NCBI GenBank assembly: GCA_945787435.1
Contig: CALZHX010000052.1
Span: 1-5,969 of the forward strand
Origin: an uncultured Woeseiaceae bacterium
GTDB lineage: Bacteria > Pseudomonadota > Gammaproteobacteria > Steroidobacterales > Woeseiaceae
DNA: 5,969 nucleotides
Direction of reading: 5' to 3'
Below are positions 1-5,241 of this stretch, piece after piece; the stretch's first letter is position 1, and every line of letters begins with the position of its first letter. Below the pieces are notes generated by a model. That model was not told the DNA's origin and made no database searches. It saw nothing but the letters and a program-made list of their open reading frames with translations. Both the position numbers and the translations under genes were made by a program.

Positions 1-721
1 GATCGAGACACTATTCGTCGTTGACAGTATGGCAGGCCAGGATGCGGTTAACTCGGCGACGGCGTTCGATACGAGCCTGCCGCTCACCGGCCTCATATTG
101 ACCAAGGCGGAAGGTGACGCGAAAGGCGGTGTGGCCTTGTCGGTGCGCGAGATTACCGGCAAGCCGATTCGATTCCTCGGTGTCGGCGAAAAAGTCGATG
201 CGCTCGAAGCGTTCCATCCGGAGCGCATGGCCTCTCGTATCCTGGGCATGGGTGATGTCCTGTCACTCGTTGAGGAGATCGAGGACAAGGTCAGCAAGGA
301 AAAGACCGAGAAGCTTGCCAAGAAGCTCAAGAAAGGCCGTGGTTTCGATCTGTCCGATCTCAAGGACCAGCTTGAGCAGATGACGAACATGGGCGGTATG
401 GCGGCAATGCTCGATAAACTGCCCATTCCCGGCAACGTGAACCCGGCTGCCCTCAAGGACAGTGCCAATGAGCAGCAGCTCAAGCGCCAGGTCGCGATAA
501 TCAATTCGATGACGCCGGGCGAGCGGCGTTTCCCGAAGATCATTAACGGGTCCCGCAAGAAACGCATCGCGGCGGGCTCCGGACTGCAGATTCAGGACGT
601 AAATCGTCTGCTCAAGCAGTTCACCCAGATGGAAAAAATGATGCGCAAAATGTCTCGTGGAGGCATGAAAAAGATGATGCGCGGCATGCCTGGCGGCGGT
701 ATGCCCCCGGGAATGCGCTAA
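1..721 (+). CDS. ffh: Signal recognition particle protein Ffh (SRP54), 3' part
   Basis: This is the C-terminal 239 residues of Ffh, the GTPase that binds 4.5S RNA and signal sequences and delivers ribosomes to FtsY at the membrane. The frame is open from base 2 with no start in the window, so the N domain and the G1-G3 motifs lie upstream. Visible are the end of the G domain (ETLFVVDSMAGQDAVN), the G4 region TKAEGDAKGG at 101-130, and G5 GVGEK at 179-193. Next comes ASRILGMGD and then the methionine-rich M domain, with the RNA-binding stretch GSRKKRIAAGSG at 548-583 and a Met/Gly-rich tail. Family length is about 450 residues, so roughly half is present. The G4 motif reads TKAE where the family has TKxD; that Asp normally contacts the guanine base. 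Otherwise the match to gammaproteobacterial Ffh is close. It precedes the rpsP operon, as is common in this group. Confidence 0.97.
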   Translation, partial: IETLFVVDSMAGQDAVNSATAFDTSLPLTGLILTKAEGDAKGGVALSVREITGKPIRFLGVGEKVDALEAFHPERMASRILGMGDVLSLVEEIEDKVSKEKTEKLAKKLKKGRGFDLSDLKDQLEQMTNMGGMAAMLDKLPIPGNVNPAALKDSANEQQLKRQVAIINSMTPGERRFPKIINGSRKKRIAAGSGLQIQDVNRLLKQFTQMEKMMRKMSRGGMKKMMRGMPGGGMPPGMR

Positions 722-760
722 GCCACGGAAATCCCTGGGATTATTCGGCGCGAAAACGGC

Positions 761-788
761 TTCACATTTGGTTTGAAACCGGTACAAT
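761..788 (+). promoter_or_regulatory. Probable sigma70 promoter of the rpsP-rimM-trmD-rplS operon
   Basis: A TTCACA box (761-766) and a TACAAT box (783-788) are separated by 16 bases. Each matches the sigma70 consensus at five of six positions. The site lies in the gap between ffh and rpsP, where this operon has its promoter in relatives. Transcription would start near 795, giving a leader of about 75 bases before the rpsP ATG at 871. It is inferred from the sequence alone. Confidence 0.65.
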
Positions 789-801
789 GCGCAACCTGAT
801 C

Positions 802-850
802 GGGCAGGGCCTCGAGGGATCAGCATCCCGCGGGATTTTCTGCCTTTTTT
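802..850 (+). terminator. Terminator-like or attenuator-like hairpin with T6 tract in the rpsP leader
   Basis: A two-part stem is visible. The outer arm GGCAG (803-807) pairs with CTGCC (840-844), and G802 can wobble-pair with T845. The inner arm CTCG-A-GGGAT (811-820) pairs with ATCCC-G-CGGG (825-834) around a CAGC loop, with one A/G mismatch and one G-T pair. Six T residues (845-850) follow directly. This is the layout of an intrinsic terminator. It sits downstream of the predicted rpsP promoter and 20 bases before the rpsP start, so it would either end ffh transcripts, attenuate the rpsP operon, or both. Confidence 0.55.
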
Positions 851-870
851 GCATTCTTAACGGAAGAACA

Positions 871-1128
871 ATGGTTAGTATTCGTCTGTCGCGCGCTGGC
901 GCGAAGAAACGTCCTTTTTATCACCTGGTGGTCACCGACAGTCGCAATCGTCGGGACGGCCGGTACCTCGAGCGCGTGGGCTTTTTCAATCCGGTTGGCA
1001 AGGACCATGAAGAGAATCTGCGCATCGACCTCGAACGCGTGGACTACTGGGTCGGGCAGGGTGCACAGCCTTCTGACCGCGTCGCCGCGTTGTTGAAGTC
1101 GCACCGCAAGGCCCAGGCCAGCAACTGA
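871..1128 (+). CDS. rpsP: 30S ribosomal protein S16
   Basis: The 85-residue product is S16, which binds 16S rRNA in the body of the 30S subunit and is needed for its assembly. The N-terminal MVSIRLSRAGAKKRPFYHLV and the following RRDGRYLERVGFFNP and VGQGAQPSDRVAALL blocks are hallmarks of the family, and the length agrees with the E. coli protein (82 residues). The ATG at 871 was chosen because it gives the conserved N terminus and has a GGAAG at 862-866 just upstream. An in-frame ATG at 787 would add 28 unrelated residues and lies on the predicted -10 box. It is the first gene of the trmD operon; its TGA stop overlaps the proposed CTG start of rimM. Confidence 0.97.
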   Translation: MVSIRLSRAGAKKRPFYHLVVTDSRNRRDGRYLERVGFFNPVGKDHEENLRIDLERVDYWVGQGAQPSDRVAALLKSHRKAQASN

Positions 1129-1634
1129 GTGCGGAACTGCAACATCCGGTAGTACTGGGCCGCATTTCGGGCCTGTTTGGTGTCAAGGGTTGGGTCAAGG
1201 TGTTTTCATTCACCCAGCCGAAAGAAGCGATCCTCGATTACGATCGCTGGTATCTGAAACGAAAAGGAGATTGGCAAGCCACTTCGATTCGTGAGGGAAA
1301 ACGCCACGGTAAGACTGTCATCGTGCAAATCGAGGGCATCGATAACCGGGAAGAGGCGGCGTTGTTTGTCGGTTGTGACATCGCCGTGTCGAAAGGTGAT
1401 TTGCCCGATGCCGAGGACGGACATTATTACTGGGCGGATCTCGAGGGCTTGCGAGTTGTACACCGCGACGGTACCGAATTGGGTCGCGTGGCGTACATGA
1501 TGGAAACTGGCGCCAACGATGTGATGGTGACCAGCGGCGAGCGAGAACGGTTGATTCCGTTTATCGCAGACAAAGTAATTATCGACGTTGATTTTGACGA
1601 AGGAATTATCAGCGTTGACTGGGAGTGGGACTGA
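1125..1634 (+). CDS. rimM: 16S rRNA processing / ribosome maturation factor RimM, probable CTG start
   Basis: RimM binds S19 and helps mature the head of the 30S subunit. Numbered from a CTG start, the 169-residue product has the N-terminal RimM domain (about 7-92, beginning HPVVLGRISGLFGVKGWVKV) and a C-terminal PRC-barrel domain (about 97-168). The barrel includes the YYW motif at 101-103, whose tyrosines are important for ribosome binding in E. coli, and ETGANDVMV at 127-135. The usual length is 165-185. The start is unusual. The frame is open from 1077, but its first ATG/GTG/TTG is the GTG at 1200, which would remove the conserved first beta-strands. The CTG at 1125 forms a CTGA overlap with the rpsP stop and gives a family-typical N terminus MSAELQHPVVLG. 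Weak purine matches (AGG at 1115-1117) precede it. Product identity is certain; the exact start is not. Confidence 0.93.
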   Translation: MSAELQHPVVLGRISGLFGVKGWVKVFSFTQPKEAILDYDRWYLKRKGDWQATSIREGKRHGKTVIVQIEGIDNREEAALFVGCDIAVSKGDLPDAEDGHYYWADLEGLRVVHRDGTELGRVAYMMETGANDVMVTSGERERLIPFIADKVIIDVDFDEGIISVDWEWD

Positions 1635-1638
1635 CGCA

Positions 1639-2382
1639 ATGCAGGTTGCAGTGGTCAGCTTATTTCCCGATTTGGTAGGACAGGTCGGCGAGCATGGTGT
1701 CGTCGGGCGCGCAGTGGAGCGGCAAGTACTTTCGCTGCAGTGTGTCAATCCTCGGGACTATGCCGAGGATGCCCACCGCACGGTTGACGACCGGCCTTAC
1801 GGTGGTGGTCCGGGGATGGTTCTCAAATATGAGCCAACCGCAAAGGCCATTCACGCGGCGAGAAAGGCAGTGCCTGGAGAGAGTCCGGTCATATGTCTCT
1901 CACCGCAGGGCAAAGTGTTTGATCAGGATGAGGCGAAGCGCCTCGCAGGTCTGCAGGGATTCGTGCTGTTGGCCGGTCGCTACGAAGGAATCGATGAGCG
2001 ACTGATCGAGAATGAAGTGGACGAGGAGTTGTCGCTTGGCGACTTCGTCTTGTCTGGCGGTGAGATTGCTGCGATGGCAGTTATTGATGCCGTAACGCGG
2101 TTGTTGCCGGGGGTGCTCGGTGACGATGAGTCAGCAAGTCAGGATTCCTTTATGGATGGGCTGCTGGATCACCCGCATTACACGCGGCCGGAGATTATCG
2201 ATGGTCAGCGTGTGCCGGCGGTGCTGTTGTCGGGTGACCATGCCCGAATTGCACGCTGGCGCTACAAACAGGCGCTAGGGCGTAGCTTTTTGCGACGTCC
2301 GGACCTGGTGAAGAAGATGAATTTGGATCGGGAGCAACAGAAGTTGCTCGATGAATTTTTGAAAGAGCAGGGGCTATCCTGA
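1639..2382 (+). CDS. trmD: tRNA (guanine-37-N1) methyltransferase TrmD
   Basis: TrmD uses S-adenosylmethionine to methylate G37 next to the anticodon in tRNAs, which prevents frameshifting. It is a SPOUT-class enzyme that works as a dimer with a trefoil knot. The 247-residue product carries PYGGGPGMV (53-61), the knot-forming segments LSPQGKVFDQ (87-96), LAGRYEGIDER (111-121) and LGDFVLSGGE (133-142), and SQDSF and HPHYTRPE. Glu116, Arg154 and the catalytic Asp169 fall at the same numbers as in the E. coli enzyme. The ATG at 1639 gives the family N terminus MQVAVVSLFPDLV; it lies four bases after the rimM stop, with GTGGGA (1625-1630) as a likely ribosome binding site inside the end of rimM. 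An in-frame codon at 1588 would only add residues not found in the family. Confidence 0.97.
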   Translation: MQVAVVSLFPDLVGQVGEHGVVGRAVERQVLSLQCVNPRDYAEDAHRTVDDRPYGGGPGMVLKYEPTAKAIHAARKAVPGESPVICLSPQGKVFDQDEAKRLAGLQGFVLLAGRYEGIDERLIENEVDEELSLGDFVLSGGEIAAMAVIDAVTRLLPGVLGDDESASQDSFMDGLLDHPHYTRPEIIDGQRVPAVLLSGDHARIARWRYKQALGRSFLRRPDLVKKMNLDREQQKLLDEFLKEQGLS

Positions 2383-2403
2383 CCGAAGCCCGGGTAATCA
2401 GAC

Positions 2404-2748
2404 ATGAGCAAAGTAATCGAAGCAATCGAACAGGAACAGATGAGCAAGGAAATTCCCGAGTTTTCTCCGGGTGATACGGTCATCGTTCAGGTCAAGGTAA
2501 AGGAAGGCACGCGCGAGCGTTTGCAGGCCTTTGAAGGTGTGGTCATTGCCAAGCGCAATCGTGGCCTCAACTCGTCATTCACGGTACGCAAGATTTCGCA
2601 TGGTGAAGGCGTAGAGCGCGTGTTCCAAACCTATAGCCCGGTCGTAGACTCGCTCAAGGTCAAGCGTCGTGGTGACGTGCGACGTGCCAAGCTGTACTAC
2701 CTGCGTGGACGCACCGGTAAGGCGGCCCGCATTAAGGAAAAAATCTAG
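2404..2748 (+). CDS. rplS: 50S ribosomal protein L19
   Basis: The 114-residue product is L19, located at the 30S-50S interface. It matches the family throughout: an N-terminal helix, then PGDTVIVQVKVKEGTRERLQ (23-42), FEGVVIAKRNRGLNSSFTVR (43-62), GVERVFQTYSP and a basic C-terminal part ending RAKLYYLRGRTGKAARIKEK. E. coli L19 has 115 residues. The ATG at 2404 is 21 bases after the trmD stop and is the only start giving the conserved N terminus. No strong Shine-Dalgarno is visible; the nearest purine stretch is CGGGTAA at 2391-2397. It is the last gene of the operon. No T-rich terminator follows it within the 75 bases before the next gene, so read-through into the transporter genes is possible. 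Confidence 0.97.
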   Translation: MSKVIEAIEQEQMSKEIPEFSPGDTVIVQVKVKEGTRERLQAFEGVVIAKRNRGLNSSFTVRKISHGEGVERVFQTYSPVVDSLKVKRRGDVRRAKLYYLRGRTGKAARIKEKI

Positions 2749-2782
2749 CGCAACCCGGGCCGCGGGCGTCAAGTATGGGATA

Positions 2783-2813
2783 CTCCGCCTGAACTATAGC
2801 TTCGGAGGCAGGT
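2783..2813 (+). promoter_or_regulatory. Possible ribosome binding site of the T-component gene within a small hairpin
   Basis: A GGAGG at 2804-2808, overlapping AGGCAGGT (2806-2813), is the best Shine-Dalgarno candidate for the ATG at 2824. Its spacing is long: 15 bases from GGAGG and about 10 from AGGT. CTCCG at 2783-2787 is an exact complement of CGGAG at 2803-2807 with a 15-base loop, so the site could be partly masked in the RNA. The pairing is short and may be chance. Confidence 0.3.
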
Positions 2814-2823
2814 CTTTCGTGGC

Positions 2824-3696
2824 ATGAGCCCAAGTACTTCAAAACGCGTATTTTCGTCGTTGCTGGTCGCTTTCGCGGTGGTTCAGCTCTCCGGCTGTTC
2901 CTTGTTCGTGGCAAAGGCGACGGACAGTTTCGGCACCAATCTCACCAGTGCGATCCTGAACCAGGACGATCCTGAGGTCGTTCGCGACGGCATGCCGTCC
3001 TACCTGATATTGATGGACAGCCTTGTCGAGGGAAGTCCTGACAATCCGGCAACGCTGAGTGCCGCTGCAAACCTCTATGCATCTTATGGTGCTGTATTCG
3101 TCGATGACGATATCAGGGCAACGCGGCTTACGTCGCGGGCTCGCGATTATGCGTTGCGGGCGATGTGCGAGTCTTACGCGGATTCGTGCGACTGGCGTGA
3201 GCTGAACTACGATGATTTCGAAGCTACCCTGGATGGACTTACAGAGCAGCACGCCGACACTCTCTACGTTTACGGTCTGGCCACGCTGGCCTACCTTCGC
3301 GCGCACAGTTCCGACTGGAACTCTCTGGCAGAATTGCCGCAGGCCGAAGCACTGGTAAAGCGCTATCTCGAGATCAGTGGTGAGTCAGCGAACGCTTCTG
3401 CTTACACATACCTTGGTATCATCCTGACATTGCGGCCTCCGGCCCTGGGTGGCAAACCCGAAGAGGCGCGGACGCATTTCGAGAGGGCCATTTCATTGTC
3501 GGGCGGCAGAGACCTTGGTGCGAAGATCGAGTTCGCAAAGGGCTACGCAAAACTGCTGTACGATCAAGAGTTGCACGATCAACTCGTTAACGAGGTTCTG
3601 GACGCAGACCCCAAGGCCGATCGCCTGACCCTGACCAACGTCCTCGCGCAGGAAGAAGCGTTGCGCCTGCGTGTCGAGGCGAGTGATTATTTCTGA
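2824..3696 (+). CDS. TRAP transporter TatT component family lipoprotein (TPAT T subunit)
   Basis: The 290-residue product matches the TRAP transporter T-component family, founded by Tp0956 of Treponema pallidum. These are helical TPR-like lipoproteins that associate with the TRAP solute-binding protein in TPAT systems. The N terminus is a lipoprotein signal (basic SKR, hydrophobic core about 10-21, lipobox LSGC, lipidated Cys25). Ser at +2 favours sorting to the outer membrane, its periplasmic face being inferred. The mature part is rich in helices and carries family-like blocks: SAILNQDDPEVVRDGMPSYL (42-61), NPATLSAAANLYASYGAVFV (74-93), LGGKPEEARTHFERAISLSG (208-227) and the C-terminal VEASDYF. 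Cys115 and Cys122 could form a disulphide. The DctP gene follows after 16 bases, which supports a joint role. Its exact function in transport, such as presenting ligand to the receptor, is not settled in the family. Confidence 0.9.
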   Translation: MSPSTSKRVFSSLLVAFAVVQLSGCSLFVAKATDSFGTNLTSAILNQDDPEVVRDGMPSYLILMDSLVEGSPDNPATLSAAANLYASYGAVFVDDDIRATRLTSRARDYALRAMCESYADSCDWRELNYDDFEATLDGLTEQHADTLYVYGLATLAYLRAHSSDWNSLAELPQAEALVKRYLEISGESANASAYTYLGIILTLRPPALGGKPEEARTHFERAISLSGGRDLGAKIEFAKGYAKLLYDQELHDQLVNEVLDADPKADRLTLTNVLAQEEALRLRVEASDYF

Positions 3697-3712
3697 ACTT
3701 AATGGAAACCCG

Positions 3713-4720
3713 ATGAAGAAAATTGGATTCATTTTCGCGGCGCTGTTATTTAGCGGACTGGCGAATGCAGCTGTACTGAAAATCGCAACGGTCACGCCTG
3801 AGGGATCGTCCTGGATGAAAGATATGCGTGCGAGCGCAAAGGAGATCCAGGAACTTACAGAAGGCAGGGTGCAGATCAAGTACTACGGTGGCGGTGTCAT
3901 GGGCAACGACAACAAAGTGCTGGGAAAAATTCGCATCGGCAATTTGCATGGGGGTGCGTTCACGCCATCCGCTTTGCAGAAGATCTATCCTGATATCAAC
4001 CTGTACGGGCTGCCGCTGACGTTCGAGTCGAACGAGGAATTAGCCTACGTGCGCGCTCGCATGGATCGGACAATCGAGGACGGTCTTGAGGAGGCGGGAT
4101 TCGTCAATTTTGGCTTCGCTGCAGGCGGCTTCGCTATGATCATGTCAAATGAGCCAGTGACAAATCTCGGCGACCTGAAAGGAAAAAAAGTCTGGGTTCC
4201 CGAGGGCGACACAATCAGCTATGCCTCGATGCAGGCATTGTCATTGTCGCCAGTCACTTTGCCGTTGACTGATGTATTGACCGGGCTGCAAACGGGTTTG
4301 ATTGATATTGTGTTCATGTCGCCAATTGGCGCGCTGGTGTTGCAGTGGCACACGAAAGTTAAGTTCATTACCGACTTGCCGATCGCCTACACTATGGGAT
4401 TCATGGCGATCGACAAAAAGGCGTTCAGCAAGATCAGTCCGGCCGACCAGGAAATCGTGCGACAAGTAATGACACGAACCTACCAGCAGCTAAATGACGC
4501 AAATCTCGACGACAACAAGGAAGCGCTGCAAGCGCTCCTGAACACGGGCATTGAGCAGGTCGCAATCGCTGAAAACGAAATTGGCGAGATTCGTTCGATA
4601 CTTGGCAAGTCCAATCGCGACATGGCGGAGCGAGGTGACTACTCCCTGGTGTTGTATGAGCGAATGTTGCAGTACCTGGAGGAATATCGTGCCGTTAGCG
4701 CAAGTGCCGCCGGAAACTAA
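3713..4720 (+). CDS. dctP: TRAP transporter solute-binding protein, DctP family (TPAT P subunit)
   Basis: The 335-residue product is a periplasmic receptor of a TRAP transporter; it captures the substrate and hands it to the QM membrane complex. It starts with a Sec signal (MKKIGF, hydrophobic core, probable cleavage after ALANA-like GLANA at residue 19). Family features follow: KIATVTPEGSSWMKDM, an ALQKIYPDINLYGLPLTFES region (87-106), the hinge block NLGDLKGKKVWVPEG (151-165), and LPLTDVLTGLQTGLIDIVF (183-201). In carboxylate-binding TRAP receptors the strand after DLKG carries an Arg that clamps the ligand carboxylate; here the equivalent position appears to be Trp161. The ATG at 3713 was chosen because it begins the signal peptide, with GGAA at 3704-3707 upstream; earlier in-frame codons run back into the T gene. 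The gene symbol is a family label only; the substrate is unknown and probably not a C4-dicarboxylate. Confidence 0.93.
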   Translation: MKKIGFIFAALLFSGLANAAVLKIATVTPEGSSWMKDMRASAKEIQELTEGRVQIKYYGGGVMGNDNKVLGKIRIGNLHGGAFTPSALQKIYPDINLYGLPLTFESNEELAYVRARMDRTIEDGLEEAGFVNFGFAAGGFAMIMSNEPVTNLGDLKGKKVWVPEGDTISYASMQALSLSPVTLPLTDVLTGLQTGLIDIVFMSPIGALVLQWHTKVKFITDLPIAYTMGFMAIDKKAFSKISPADQEIVRQVMTRTYQQLNDANLDDNKEALQALLNTGIEQVAIAENEIGEIRSILGKSNRDMAERGDYSLVLYERMLQYLEEYRAVSASAAGN

Positions 4721-4722
4721 AC

Positions 4723-5241
4723 GTGGCATCGGGTCTGGCTGTCAATCTTGATCGACTCGACCGCTTTGGTCGATTTCTTGAGAACGTAGCACTCGTCACC
4801 CTGCTCAGCGGACTGATCCTGCTCGCCGTTGGCCAGATCGTTCTTCGCGAGCTATTCGATACGGGCATCATCTGGGCGGATGAACTTGTTCGCTTGATCG
4901 TGCTATGGCTCGCGATGATGGGAGCTGTCGCTGCGTGCCGCGAAGATCGCCATATCCGTATCGACGCGATCACACATCTGTTTCCCGATCGTGTAATCGA
5001 TATCATCCGCATTGGAGTCGATGTCTTCGCTGCAGTCGTATGCGGAGTTATTGCCTGGCATGCGTACCGCTACCTGCAGCTTGAAATTGAGTTCGCCGAT
5101 ACGGTTCTTGTAGACACCCCGGCATGGATTGCGCACGTCGTAGTGCCAGTGTCATTCGCTGTACTTGGCTATCGCTTTATCGTGTCGGTCATCAAGAAGA
5201 TTTACGGACTCATGTATGAAGAAAGCCAGGTGAGTCCATGA
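4723..5241 (+). CDS. dctQ: TRAP transporter small permease subunit, DctQ family
   Basis: The 172-residue product is the small inner-membrane subunit that pairs with DctM in TRAP transporters. Four hydrophobic segments are visible at about 20-41, 54-72, 92-114 and 136-157. The family signature lies around and after segment 2: WADELVRLIVLWLAMMGAVA (51-70), then ACREDRHIRIDA with His77 and Asp81. The start is a GTG at 4723, two bases after the dctP stop, with GGAA (4712-4715) at suitable distance inside the end of dctP. Its stop overlaps the dctM start as ATGA, showing translational coupling of the two membrane subunits. Length is normal for the family. The symbol is a family label. Confidence 0.92.
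   Translation: MASGLAVNLDRLDRFGRFLENVALVTLLSGLILLAVGQIVLRELFDTGIIWADELVRLIVLWLAMMGAVAACREDRHIRIDAITHLFPDRVIDIIRIGVDVFAAVVCGVIAWHAYRYLQLEIEFADTVLVDTPAWIAHVVVPVSFAVLGYRFIVSVIKKIYGLMYEESQVSP

Noticed and set aside
263..826. Long minus-strand open frame opposite ffh
   Set aside because: It is His/Arg/Leu-rich and mirrors the codon pattern of ffh on the other strand; no recognisable domain. The same applies to minus-strand frames at 1206-1748 and 2839-3306.
787..870. In-frame N-terminal extension of rpsP from ATG 787
   Set aside because: It overlaps the predicted -10 box and the hairpin, adds 28 residues unlike any S16, and ATG 871 gives the conserved N terminus with a nearby GGAAG.
1588..1638. 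Upstream start for trmD at 1588
   Set aside because: It lies within rimM and adds 17 residues not seen in TrmD; ATG 1639 places Glu116, Arg154 and Asp169 at the E. coli numbers.
2754..2766. CCCG/CGGG hairpin after rplS as an intrinsic terminator
   Set aside because: The stem is only four pairs and no T run follows. A six-base GCCCGC/GCGGGC match (2725-2730 with 2762-2767) has a 31-base loop and also lacks a T run.
2767..2772. TTGACG on the minus strand as a -35 box
   Set aside because: There is no matching -10 at normal spacing and no minus-strand gene for it to serve.
4183..4189. Run of seven A in dctP as a programmed slippage or frameshift site
   Set aside because: It simply encodes Lys-Lys in the conserved DLKGKK block; the frame continues normally on both sides and there is no alternative product of interest.
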